DNA from: Saccharospirillum sp039982735
GTDB lineage: Bacteria > Pseudomonadota > Gammaproteobacteria > Pseudomonadales > Natronospirillaceae
Assembly: GCF_039982735.1 (NCBI RefSeq)
Contig: NZ_JBDWXV010000012.1
Span: forward strand, 1-64,000
Length of the DNA stretch: 64,000 bases
Direction of reading: 5' to 3'
Within the stretch, counting starts at the first letter, position 1, and the number at the start of each line of letters is the position of its first letter. The notes below the pieces were generated by a model. That model saw only the letters and a list, made by a program, of their open reading frames with translations. It was not told the DNA's origin and made no database searches. The position numbers and the translations under genes are program-made. Shown here piece by piece: positions 24,920 through 33,353 of the stretch.

Positions 24920-26427
24920 GGCATCCGTCCAAGTTGCTGCGCAGCCTCTATGCCCGCCTGGCGCTCGGCCTGTTTGTGCTGCTGATTGTGGTTGGCCTGG
25001 TGTACACCGCCATCAGCCTGGTGGCGCTGCGCAGTTACCAGGCATCGGTCAATCAGGAACTGAACCGCAACCTGGCGATGAACCTGGTGGCCGATCAGAA
25101 CCTGGTCGATAACGGTGAGCTGAATTTCGATGAACTGGATAACCTGTTCTCGCTGTACATGTCGATCAACCCCAGTATCGAAATTTACCTGATCAACCCT
25201 GAAGGCCGCATTCTGTCGTACTCGGCAGACCCCGATAAAATAAAACGCAACAGCGTGTCGATGGCGCCCATTGATCGGCTGCTGGCGAATCCGGATGCCT
25301 ACCCCCTGTTGGGTGACGACCCGCGTAGCCACGACCGGCAAAAGGTGTTCTCGGTGACCCCGGTTCCCTCGGCCGACAAGGTGGAAGGCTACCTCTATGT
25401 TGTACTGCGCGGCGAGGAGTACGATTCCGCCGAACTGATGGCCCGGGAGAGCCAGTTTTTTATCATCAGCGCCTGGGCCGTGGCGGTCAGTCTGGGTATC
25501 GGGTTACTGGCGGGGCTGGCCGTGTTTCATTTGCTCACGCGCCGGTTGAAACAACTGGCGGACCGGGTCGATCATTTCCAGAATTTGCTGGCTGCCGACA
25601 CCCCGAGATTGCCGACACCCGCCGGTGATGAGATCGACACTCTGGCTTCAACATTCGAGCGCATGTCGACGCGCATTACCCTGCAACTGGACCAGTTGCA
25701 GGAGAAAGATGCGTTGCGGCGTCAGCTGGTGGCTCAGGTATCGCATGATCTGCGCACGCCACTGGCCAGTTTGCAGGGTTATGTCGAAAGCCTGCTGATC
25801 AAAGGCGACCATCTGAGTGATGAAGAACAGCGACGCTTTCTCACCATCGCCCTGAACGAATCCCGCCGCCTCGGTCGACTGATTGACGAACTGTTTGAAC
25901 TGGCCGCCCTGGAAGCCCGGGAAAAACAGCCCGAGCCAGAGCCCTTCTCACTGCCAGAGCTGAGTCACGACGTGGTTCATAAACACCAGCCTGCCGCCGA
26001 AAACCGCTCCATTGAGCTGAAAATAGAGGGTGATCTGGCGCTCCCGATGGCCTATGCCGACCTTGGCATGACTGAGCGCGTGCTGGACAACCTGATCAGC
26101 AACGCCCTGGACCACACACCGGACAACGGGCGCATCGAGCTGACGTTGGCGCAAACAGCTGACGCTGTGACCGTGACGGTACGCGACACCGGCCCCGGTA
26201 TTGCCCCGGAAGACTTGCCGTTCATTTTTGATGCATTTCACCGCGGCTCATCCGGGCGAAGCTCGGCCCATGCCGGGCTTGGGCTCGCCATTGCCCGGCG
26301 AATTATGATGCTGCAGCACGGCGGTATCAATGCCGACAACCACCGCGAGGCAGGCGCAGAGTTTGTGGTCACCTTGCCACTGGCAGCCACGCTAACGGCC
26401 CCTTCGAGCAACCCTAACGGTTCGTGA
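24916..26427 (+). CDS. Membrane sensor histidine kinase
   Basis: 503 residues. TM1 (about 12-38), a periplasmic sensor region of about 145 residues with no recognised fold, TM2 (about 183-205), HAMP, HisKA with VSHDLRTPLASLQGY, and HATPase_c with NLISNALDHTP, DTGPGI and GLGLAIARRI. The upstream in-frame ATG at 24889 lies within the regulator gene, so the ATG at 24916 is used. Cognate kinase of the preceding regulator. Confidence 0.92.
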   Translation: MRHPSKLLRSLYARLALGLFVLLIVVGLVYTAISLVALRSYQASVNQELNRNLAMNLVADQNLVDNGELNFDELDNLFSLYMSINPSIEIYLINPEGRILSYSADPDKIKRNSVSMAPIDRLLANPDAYPLLGDDPRSHDRQKVFSVTPVPSADKVEGYLYVVLRGEEYDSAELMARESQFFIISAWAVAVSLGIGLLAGLAVFHLLTRRLKQLADRVDHFQNLLAADTPRLPTPAGDEIDTLASTFERMSTRITLQLDQLQEKDALRRQLVAQVSHDLRTPLASLQGYVESLLIKGDHLSDEEQRRFLTIALNESRRLGRLIDELFELAALEAREKQPEPEPFSLPELSHDVVHKHQPAAENRSIELKIEGDLALPMAYADLGMTERVLDNLISNALDHTPDNGRIELTLAQTADAVTVTVRDTGPGIAPEDLPFIFDAFHRGSSGRSSAHAGLGLAIARRIMMLQHGGINADNHREAGAEFVVTLPLAATLTAPSSNPNGS

Positions 26428-26533
26428 TACTTTTGTTATAAACAACAGACCTCCCTGTGAACCTTTGGCTGCAGACTGTCTTTCGTGGAACAAGAAACCC
26501 CTTCTTCTACCCAAGGCTAACGAGGTACACACC

Positions 26534-27790
26534 ATGAAACAGTCACTACTCTATTCAGGCTTGCTGATCGCCATTACCGCTGTGGGTGTTCAAGTGGCGG
26601 CCAGCAACCATTCCGACTCAACCAGCCAATACGCCCCGACTGATCCGTCACTGGAGATTGCGACCTTTGCCGGTGGATGCTTCTGGTGTGTTGAAGCCGG
26701 TTTCGAGGCGTTGCCCGGTGTCGCTGAGGCGGTATCTGGTTATACCGGTGGATCGGAAATGAACCCGAGCTACAAAGACGTCTCCGGAGGCCGTACCGGT
26801 CACACCGAAGCGGTTCAGGTTTACTACGACCCAGGCGTCATTACCTATGAAGGCCTGCTGCAAGGCTTGTGGCGCATGATGGACCCGACCGATGCCAACG
26901 GCCAATTTGTGGACCGGGGTGCTCAGTATCGTCCGGGCATTTTCTACCACTCGCCCGAACAGCAAAGGCTGGCGCAGGAAGCTAAACAGGCGCTGATTGC
27001 GGAAGACCGCTATGAAAAGCCGGTCATTATCGAGATCGAACCGTTTGACGTGTTCTACGATGCCGAGGAATACCATCAGGATTACCACACCGAGAATCCA
27101 ATCCGGTATAAATTCTATACCCACAATTCCGGACGGTATCAGTTTATCGATGCGGTTTGGGGAGAGGATCGGTACATAGACTATGGTCAGTTCCGGCCCA
27201 TGGAGATGGATAACATGGACTCCATGGATGACATGGACTCTATGGACTCTATGGACTCTATGGACTCCAACGATAACATGGACAGCATGGATGAAATGGA
27301 TAGCATGGATATGAGCGCAGGCCCTGGCTTCAACCCTGCCACGTTCACCAAACCCAGTGAGCAGGTGCTCGAACAACGGCTGTCAGACATCCAGTTCAAA
27401 GTCACCCAGGAAGACGGCACCGAACGCGCGTTCAACAACGAATATTGGGATGAAAAGCGCGAAGGTTTATATGTAGACATCGTCTCGGGCGAGCCGTTGT
27501 TTTCATCGCGCGACAAGTACACATCCGGCACGGGCTGGCCGAGCTTTACACAACCCATTGCCTCAGACGTTGTGACTGAGCATGAAGACAGAGGGTTGTT
27601 TTCAGTGCGTACCGAAATACGCAGTCTTTACGCCGACTCGCACCTCGGCCATGTATTCACCGACGGCCCACAACCCACCGGATTGCGCTACTGCATGAAC
27701 TCGGCAGCGCTGCGATTCATTCCAAAGGATGAGTTGGTGGCTGAAGGGTACGCTGATTATGTGTCGATGGTAGCCCCGCCCATTTCCTGA
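26534..27790 (+). CDS. msrAB: Periplasmic MsrA-MsrB fusion with Met/Asp-repeat linker
   Basis: 418 residues. A signal peptide (MKQSLLYSGLLIAITAVGV..., about 1-23) is followed by MsrA (about 38-215) with catalytic Cys49 in GGCFWC, the MDPTDANGQFVDRGAQYR block and EEYHQDYH. Then comes a 40-residue linker of MDS/MDN/MDD repeats (about 223-260, 13 Met). MsrB (about 272-405) has SGTGWPSF, HLGHVF and catalytic Cys387 in RYCMNSAAL; the zinc-binding CxxC pairs of many MsrBs are absent. It reduces both S- and R-methionine sulfoxide in envelope proteins. It differs from Neisseria PilB in lacking a thioredoxin domain. The ATG at 26534 (AACGAGG upstream) gives the signal peptide; the frame opens at 26465. 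Likely served by the two-component system just upstream. Confidence 0.92.
   Translation: MKQSLLYSGLLIAITAVGVQVAASNHSDSTSQYAPTDPSLEIATFAGGCFWCVEAGFEALPGVAEAVSGYTGGSEMNPSYKDVSGGRTGHTEAVQVYYDPGVITYEGLLQGLWRMMDPTDANGQFVDRGAQYRPGIFYHSPEQQRLAQEAKQALIAEDRYEKPVIIEIEPFDVFYDAEEYHQDYHTENPIRYKFYTHNSGRYQFIDAVWGEDRYIDYGQFRPMEMDNMDSMDDMDSMDSMDSMDSNDNMDSMDEMDSMDMSAGPGFNPATFTKPSEQVLEQRLSDIQFKVTQEDGTERAFNNEYWDEKREGLYVDIVSGEPLFSSRDKYTSGTGWPSFTQPIASDVVTEHEDRGLFSVRTEIRSLYADSHLGHVFTDGPQPTGLRYCMNSAALRFIPKDELVAEGYADYVSMVAPPIS
27234..27270 (+). repeat. In-gene 9-bp tandem repeat (Met-Asp-Ser codons)
   Basis: ATGGACTCT/C units repeated head to tail within the msrAB linker, with related 9-12 bp units on both sides (27200-27312). 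Length variation by slippage in multiples of 9 would keep the frame. Confidence 0.85.
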
Positions 27791-28120
27791 TTTGAGACTC
27801 CTCCGGTGGGCCTGATTCAGGGCCTGCCGAAAAACGCTCTCCCCGGGGTCGTGCCTTACACGCCTTATGGCACCGCCCGATTATCTGCCCAGCCAATACC
27901 TACACCGCAATATGAGAACCCTGTCACAACTCCTTCCTTGGTATCTCCCCTCAGATCCTGTCTGAGGCAACACGATACTGGTTGAGAACCGATGTTACTA
28001 CTACGCTGCCCCCCATAGACTGGTATACCCCAAAACCTCACGCGATGCCCGACTGATGAGTCGGGCGCAGGGATGGTCTCGTAGCAGACTGTTTTGTGCT
28101 GTTGTCGATCCGGAGAATTC
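27791..28120 (+). promoter_or_regulatory. Upstream region of the ethylene-receptor-like operon, two hairpins
   Basis: Non-coding, 330 bp. CCTCAGA (27949-27955) / TCTGAGG (27961-27967) and GCCCGACT (28047-28054) / AGTCGGGC (28059-28066) form perfect 7- and 8-bp hairpins with short loops. The second begins 55 nt before the ribosome site and would lie in the leader. It does not match the c-di-GMP riboswitch consensus that I know. Confidence 0.45.
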
Positions 28121-29776
28121 ATGGAAGCATTGTGGAACTACATAGCTGGCCCCGATTTCATCCCGCACGGCCATTGCTATTACTGGCGATCGGACCTACT
28201 GGCCTTGCATGCCGGTTCCGATGCGGTGATCGCCATCGCCTATTTTTCCATACCGCTGGCCCTGGCCAAATTGTGGTACGACCGGGCCGACCTGGGCTAT
28301 CGTTGGATCATCAAGATGTTTGCCGCCTTTATTGTGGCCTGCGGTACTACCCATATGGTGGGTATCTGGAATATCTGGAACGCAGACTATTATTTTGAGG
28401 GCATCATTAAACTGATTACGGCCGGCATTTCCCTGGTAACCGCCATTCTGATCTGGCCGTTGTTGCCCAAGGTACTCGCCATCCCCAGCCCGGCCATGCT
28501 GACTGAACGCAATGAAGCCCTTAACGAAGAAATGCTCAAGCGCACCCATGCCGAACAACAATTGCGGTTATTGTACGAATCACTTGAGCAAACCGTAGAA
28601 GAGCGCACACAGGAACTGCAACAGGCCAAGCGGGCACTGGAGTTGCAAATTCAAACCTCTGAGCAAGTCAAACAGCGCTTGCAGAGCATTTTCGAATCGG
28701 CCCCCAACGGGATGATTGTGGTCTCCAGAGACGGCACGATATTGCAGGCCAACTCCATGGCTCACAGCATTTTTCACTACGACGTCGGCGAGCTGTCTGG
28801 TAAACGGGTTGAGCAATTGGTACCTGCAGATATTCGCATACCCCACCAGGCCAATCGGGAGCAATACATCAGCTCTCCAACCAAACGCATGATGGGCGAT
28901 CGACGGGATCTTTCTGGCCTGTGTGCGGATGGCCAAACCGTACCCGTAGAAATTGGCCTTAACCCGGTCACTGGCAGCAGTGATGGCGAAGTCGTCGCGT
29001 CCGTTGTCGATGTGAGCGAGCGACGCAACTATGAACGAAAAATAGAACAACGCAGTGAGGCACTGGAACGTTCTAACCGGGAACTGAAGGAGTTTGCTTT
29101 CATAGCCTCACACGATTTGCGCGAGCCATTGCGCAAGATCATCTCCTTTTCCAAATTACTTCTCAGCAAGGACTACGGAAATTTCACTGATGAGGGAGAA
29201 ACCTTCGCCAACTATGTTGTGGATGCCGCTGAACGGATGCGCGAACTGCTTGATAGCCTGCTTTCATACAGCCGCGTAACGTCCCATGGCGGTCAGTTCG
29301 TCCTGACCGACCTCAACGAAGTGGTTCGGGAAGTGTTGTCCGACTTGCAGATGACGATTGAGGAAAGCCAGGCCCGTTTAGAAGTTGCCTCTCTTGATCA
29401 GCTTACTATGGACCCAAGTCAGATCCGGCAACTGTTGCAGAACATTGTCTCCAATGCGCTTAAGTATCGCCGTCAAGAGCAGCCCCCGATCATCCGAATA
29501 CAGGGTGAAGCGGTCAATGGTGACCGGTACCGGCTCACAATTGAAGACAACGGCATCGGTTTCGATAACCAGTATAGCGAACAGATCTTTGAGGTATTCA
29601 AACGCCTGCATGGCAGAGACAGTTACCCCGGCACTGGGATGGGGCTGGCCATTTGCCGAAAAATTGTAGACCGCCACCAAGGCGTGATACGGGCCGACAG
29701 CACACCGGGGAAAGGCACGCGTTTCGTCATTGAATTACCGGTCAATCCGCATACCGAGGCTGCCCATGATTTCTGA
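28121..29776 (+). CDS. Histidine kinase with ethylene-binding-type membrane domain
   Basis: 551 residues. Residues 1-125 form three membrane helices of the ETR1/SynEtr1 ethylene-binding type. Asp34, Tyr41, Ile44, Pro45, Cys74 and His78 reproduce the spacing of plant ETR1 Asp25, Tyr32, Ile35, Pro36, Cys65 and His69 exactly; Cys and His are the Cu(I) ligands. A coiled coil (about 130-185), PAS domain (about 190-305), HisKA with FIASHDLREPLRKI and HATPase_c with NIVSNALKYRR and GMGLAICRKI follow. The ATG at 28121 follows CGGAG. It should sense ethylene or another small ligand through copper and phosphorylate the receivers encoded downstream. First gene of a four-gene operon with overlapping frames. 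Confidence 0.9.
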   Translation: MEALWNYIAGPDFIPHGHCYYWRSDLLALHAGSDAVIAIAYFSIPLALAKLWYDRADLGYRWIIKMFAAFIVACGTTHMVGIWNIWNADYYFEGIIKLITAGISLVTAILIWPLLPKVLAIPSPAMLTERNEALNEEMLKRTHAEQQLRLLYESLEQTVEERTQELQQAKRALELQIQTSEQVKQRLQSIFESAPNGMIVVSRDGTILQANSMAHSIFHYDVGELSGKRVEQLVPADIRIPHQANREQYISSPTKRMMGDRRDLSGLCADGQTVPVEIGLNPVTGSSDGEVVASVVDVSERRNYERKIEQRSEALERSNRELKEFAFIASHDLREPLRKIISFSKLLLSKDYGNFTDEGETFANYVVDAAERMRELLDSLLSYSRVTSHGGQFVLTDLNEVVREVLSDLQMTIEESQARLEVASLDQLTMDPSQIRQLLQNIVSNALKYRRQEQPPIIRIQGEAVNGDRYRLTIEDNGIGFDNQYSEQIFEVFKRLHGRDSYPGTGMGLAICRKIVDRHQGVIRADSTPGKGTRFVIELPVNPHTEAAHDF

Positions 29777-30218
29777 AACCGAATTCCTGTTGCTGGTTGT
29801 TGATGATGACCCTGAGGACTTTTTACTGGTTAAAACAGCCGTTAAGCGAGCGCTACTTCCCCTTTCGGTGAAGGGCTTGAGCAACGGTGATGCGTTGATG
29901 AACTACCTGGCGGAGCGCACCAGAGCTCCCGACCCGTTGGCACCGACCATGGTGATTCTGCTCGATCTGAATATGCCCGGAAAAGATGGCCGGTCTTGCT
30001 TGCGCGACATAAAAGCGAACCCTTCGCTGGCGGATATTCCAGTCATCGTTTTCTCGACCTCCGAGTCACCGGATGACATTCAGAAGAGCTACGCACTGAA
30101 CGCAAATTCATACATTTGCAAGCCAGACGATTTATCCAAGCTTGAAAACATAGTGTCTACGCTCTATCGCTACTGGTTTGGTCATTCACTATCGCCTTCG
30201 CAGGAACCCGCTCCATGA
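29766..30218 (+). CDS. Single-domain response regulator, Rcp1-like
   Basis: 150 residues, receiver only. Acidic cluster VVDDD (11-15), phospho-acceptor Asp67 in ILLDLNMPGKDG, FSTSES and CKPDD. It is the Rcp1/phytochrome-partner type that pairs with kinases lacking their own output. Its start lies inside the kinase 3' end, and its stop overlaps the next gene by 4 bp, so it is tightly coupled. Probably the first phosphate acceptor of the kinase. Confidence 0.9.
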   Translation: MISETEFLLLVVDDDPEDFLLVKTAVKRALLPLSVKGLSNGDALMNYLAERTRAPDPLAPTMVILLDLNMPGKDGRSCLRDIKANPSLADIPVIVFSTSESPDDIQKSYALNANSYICKPDDLSKLENIVSTLYRYWFGHSLSPSQEPAP

Positions 30219-31936
30219 ACAAGCCTATGATCAGGATACTGGTAGTGGAAGATGACGCTGCAGATTTCATGCTGGTGAAACAGTCGCTGCTGAAAAGCGA
30301 CCGGAACCAGTACAACGTTCAGCATATATCGGAGTACAACGCCGCCAGCGAGGCGCTGTATCAGGATGACTGTGACCTCATTTTGCTCGACTACTTCTTG
30401 GGCAGTCACTCCGGCCTGGAATTACTCCAGCAAGCTAAAACGTTGCAGTTTAAACGGCCGATCATTGTAATGACCGGGAGTAATTCCCCCGAGCTCGACG
30501 ATATGCTGATGAAAGAAGGAGCGGCAGATTTTATACCCAAGGACGAGCTGTCTACGGCATTGCTAGACCGCAGTATTCGCCATGCCATCGAGCGCAAGGA
30601 AGTCGAATTCAAAATTGCCGAACTGGTCCGCAGAGACCCACTCACGGGCCTCGGTAACCGCCACATTTTTGAAGAACACATGGAGCTGGCCATAGCCCGC
30701 GCCACCCGCAAGAAACAGCATCTGGCGGTGATATTTCTCGATCTCGACCGGTTTAAGGATATCAATGACAGCCTTGGTCATCATGTCGGTGATCTGCTTC
30801 TAACGCTGATGGGAGACCGGCTGCGCCGGGCCGTTCGCAAAAGTGATTTTGTTGCCCGCATCGGCGGCGATGAATTTACTGCGCTGATTGACAACATTGA
30901 GAACGTAGAAGAGGTTAATCACATTCTGGAGAAAATCTCCCGGGAGATGTGCCGCCCGGCTCCGGTCAGTAACACGACTCTGGACGTTACCGTCAGCATG
31001 GGGGTTGCCATTTACCCCCACCACGGGCAAATGGCCATGGAACTGATGCAAAAAGCCGATATGGCGTTGTACGAGTCTAAAGCACAAGGGGCGGGAGGCT
31101 ACCATATTTTCACCGACCGTTTGCAGGCTCGACTGATTCATGGACTGGAAACCGAAAAAGAGCTGCGCCATGCCCTGCGGCTTCAGCAGTTTGAACTCTT
31201 CTATCAGCCACAGATCGACCTTGAAACCGGCGCCATTTGCGGGTTGGAGGCACTGATTCGCTGGAACCGTTCGGACGGGCAAGTCATGTCGCCGATCGAG
31301 TTCATTCCCGTGGCGGTTCGCAGTGGCCTGATCGTACCCCTCGGCTGCTGGGTGATTGAAGCCGCCTGCAAGCAGTTGCAGCTATGGCGAGAAGCCGGAC
31401 TGAACGTGCCTGTCTCGGTGAACGTATCGCCGCGCCAGTTGAAGTTTCATGGTTTTCTGAAGCAACTGCTCAGCTGCATAAAGCAATATCGGGTTCCACC
31501 CGGTATGCTTGAGCTGGAGCTCACCGAAGAAGCCCTGATCGAGAATGGATTGAACCAGGCTGCGATGCTGGGTGCCATTCGCAAAGCAGGTGTTGGTATT
31601 GCCATTGATGATTTTGGCACCGGGTATTCCTCTATGCGGTATTTGCGTGAATTTCCGTTAGACCGCATTAAGATTGACAAGAGTTTTGTCTCAGAAGCGG
31701 GTATCACAGGCTTGCGGGAACCGGCCATCACCCAGTCGATTCTATCGCTTGCCCAGGGGCTCGGGTTAAGTGTCGTGGCCGAGGGTGTGGAGACGAATGA
31801 ACAGAAGCAACAGTTGCAGTCCCAGGGCTGCCGGGTTTGTCAGGGGTATTTGTACTATCGGCCGCTTAACCTGACGGACCTGGAGCCGATACTCCGAAAG
31901 GCGGGTGGTATCAGAAGTGCCGATCAGAATTCCTGA
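30215..31936 (+). CDS. Receiver-GGDEF-EAL response regulator
   Basis: 573 residues. Receiver (5-125, phospho-acceptor Asp59 in LILLDYFLG), GGDEF domain (about 140-300) with GGDEF at 217-221 and EAL domain (about 320-560) with EAL at 345-347, NVSPRQL, LTEEAL, IDDFGTGYSS and KIDKSFV. Both catalytic signatures are intact, so it could make or break c-di-GMP depending on phosphorylation. It is the output of the ethylene-receptor-like kinase operon. Confidence 0.93.
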   Translation: MNKPMIRILVVEDDAADFMLVKQSLLKSDRNQYNVQHISEYNAASEALYQDDCDLILLDYFLGSHSGLELLQQAKTLQFKRPIIVMTGSNSPELDDMLMKEGAADFIPKDELSTALLDRSIRHAIERKEVEFKIAELVRRDPLTGLGNRHIFEEHMELAIARATRKKQHLAVIFLDLDRFKDINDSLGHHVGDLLLTLMGDRLRRAVRKSDFVARIGGDEFTALIDNIENVEEVNHILEKISREMCRPAPVSNTTLDVTVSMGVAIYPHHGQMAMELMQKADMALYESKAQGAGGYHIFTDRLQARLIHGLETEKELRHALRLQQFELFYQPQIDLETGAICGLEALIRWNRSDGQVMSPIEFIPVAVRSGLIVPLGCWVIEAACKQLQLWREAGLNVPVSVNVSPRQLKFHGFLKQLLSCIKQYRVPPGMLELELTEEALIENGLNQAAMLGAIRKAGVGIAIDDFGTGYSSMRYLREFPLDRIKIDKSFVSEAGITGLREPAITQSILSLAQGLGLSVVAEGVETNEQKQQLQSQGCRVCQGYLYYRPLNLTDLEPILRKAGGIRSADQNS

Positions 31937-31993
31937 CAGCCAGCACTTTAGCCAGGCAATGTGGCAAGGCATAGCAAGGGAGGGCCTATAAAG

Positions 31994-32455
31994 ATGCGTT
32001 CAGACCAAAAGTCATTCATGCCGAGAACCATCCTGTTGCTCTCTGATGATGAGACCGTTGCGCACCATATTGAATCAGCGCTGGCTTCTTTTTGCCTGAC
32101 TCACCACATTGAATACCATGAAAATTTTCACAGCTTCCACCAGTCACTGATCGGCTCATCCTTGCAATCAGCCTCGACGGTCCAGGTCGACCTGATCCTG
32201 ATCGCCTATGTGGATGACGAGGAAAAAACCCACGAAACACTGTCGGATTTACGGCTTCTGCCACGCTGGAAACTGGTCCCTTCAGTTATTTTTCTGTCCC
32301 GGGAAGACCCGTCTTTCACTCGCATGCTGTATCACCTGGGGGCCAATACGGTGCTGAAGTACCCCCTCAGATTCGACGCCTTGCAGCAGTTGATCAGCAC
32401 CATGGATGCCTATTGGTTTAACACCGTCACCCTTCCTGATAGCGATGAAGAATAG
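31994..32455 (+). CDS. Pseudo-receiver domain protein
   Basis: 153 residues with a receiver-like fold: RTILLLSDDE as beta1 plus acidic pair, VDLILIAYVDDEE at beta3 and VLKYP near the end. The residue at the phospho-acceptor position is Ala in LILIAY, so phosphorylation is unlikely. The ATG at 31994 is chosen because AAGGGAGG lies upstream; an ATG at 31961 precedes it in frame. It is the last gene of the signalling operon, 57 bp after the GGDEF-EAL gene, and perhaps a regulatory decoy or adaptor. Confidence 0.65.
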   Translation: MRSDQKSFMPRTILLLSDDETVAHHIESALASFCLTHHIEYHENFHSFHQSLIGSSLQSASTVQVDLILIAYVDDEEKTHETLSDLRLLPRWKLVPSVIFLSREDPSFTRMLYHLGANTVLKYPLRFDALQQLISTMDAYWFNTVTLPDSDEE

Positions 32456-32482
32456 CCCCGTCATAGCAACAGATTAACCAGA

Positions 32483-33166
32483 TCAGTCTCCCAGCAGCAA
32501 TCCAGGTAACTGGCGTATATCGGTCAGGTGGTAGGTTGGTGGCTCAAGATCGTCCAGCAATTCCGGCGACAGCCAGGCCGTATCCCAGCCGAAGCGTCGG
32601 GCGCCGATAATATCGGTCTCGTAGCGATCACCCACCATCAGCACCCGGGATTTTTCCGGTGATTGCATCGCCCGCTCCATGGCTTCAAAAATCGCGGCGG
32701 CGGGTTTGCTTGCCCCCACTTCTTCGGAAATCGTCAAAACAGCTATGTGCTCTGCCAGACCACTGCGCTCCAACCGCGAGCGTTGCACCCGGGTCAGACC
32801 GTTGGTCAGAATGCCGAGTTGGGCGTGTTTTGCCAGCCGGGTAACGACGCCCGCAGCCCCTTCCAGCAAATGCGACCCTTCCGCCAGAAAATCCAGAAAA
32901 TGATCGGCCCATTCGGCCGGGTCCGCCGCTATGCCCATTTCGTCGAAAAACCGCCGAATGCGCGTGACCTTGAGTTCGCCCGGGTCGATGGCTCCGCGTT
33001 CCAGCTCCTGCCAGAGGTGCTTGTTGATGCCCCGGTAAAGTCGCTGATGAGTCTCGGTGTCTTCAACATTGTGGCTCGTCAGCAAGCGACCCACCGCGTG
33101 CTGTTCCGCTTTGCCAAAATCGAACAGGGTGTCGTCTGCGTCAAAGACGATCCATTGATAGTTCAT
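32483..33166 (-). CDS. HAD-family phosphatase, YjjG-like nucleotidase
   Basis: 227 residues. HAD motif I is FDADDTLFDFGKAE, followed by motif II ILTNGLTR, the motif III Lys in GASKPAAAIF and motif IV MVGDRYETDIIGARRFGWD. It is closest in look to YjjG, a pyrimidine 5'-nucleotidase that removes non-canonical nucleotides. The start at 33166 has AGGAG upstream; an in-frame ATG at 33202 is less suitable. Convergent with the signalling operon. Confidence 0.82.
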   Translation of the reverse strand: MNYQWIVFDADDTLFDFGKAEQHAVGRLLTSHNVEDTETHQRLYRGINKHLWQELERGAIDPGELKVTRIRRFFDEMGIAADPAEWADHFLDFLAEGSHLLEGAAGVVTRLAKHAQLGILTNGLTRVQRSRLERSGLAEHIAVLTISEEVGASKPAAAIFEAMERAMQSPEKSRVLMVGDRYETDIIGARRFGWDTAWLSPELLDDLEPPTYHLTDIRQLPGLLLGD

Positions 33167-33279
33167 GGAAAGTAGCTCCTGGGTAATCGTAAAAAGGCAC
33201 ACAGGCGATGTCGTACCGGGTTAGCAGCCAATATCCCAAGCGATTCCCGTCGCTGCAAGTGTCTTGAATTTACATTTTA

Positions 33280-33314
33280 GTACGATATCGCACTTGTTTA
33301 GTACGAAGTCGCAC
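33280..33314. promoter_or_regulatory. Paired MarR-type operator upstream of nitroreductase
   Basis: GTACGATATCGCAC (33280-33293) and GTACGAAGTCGCAC (33301-33314) are near-palindromic and 21 bp apart, two helical turns. Both are preceded by TTTA. A TATATG at 33315-33320 could be the -10 box, so bound repressor would block transcription. The MarR gene at 34495 is the obvious candidate. Confidence 0.65.
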
Positions 33315-33353
33315 TATATGCTCAAAACTTCACTCATAGACCGGTACCAACAG

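Noticed and set aside
27791..28120. c-di-GMP (GEMM) riboswitch before the signalling operon
   Set aside because: Hairpins are present but the conserved GEMM core sequence is not seen.
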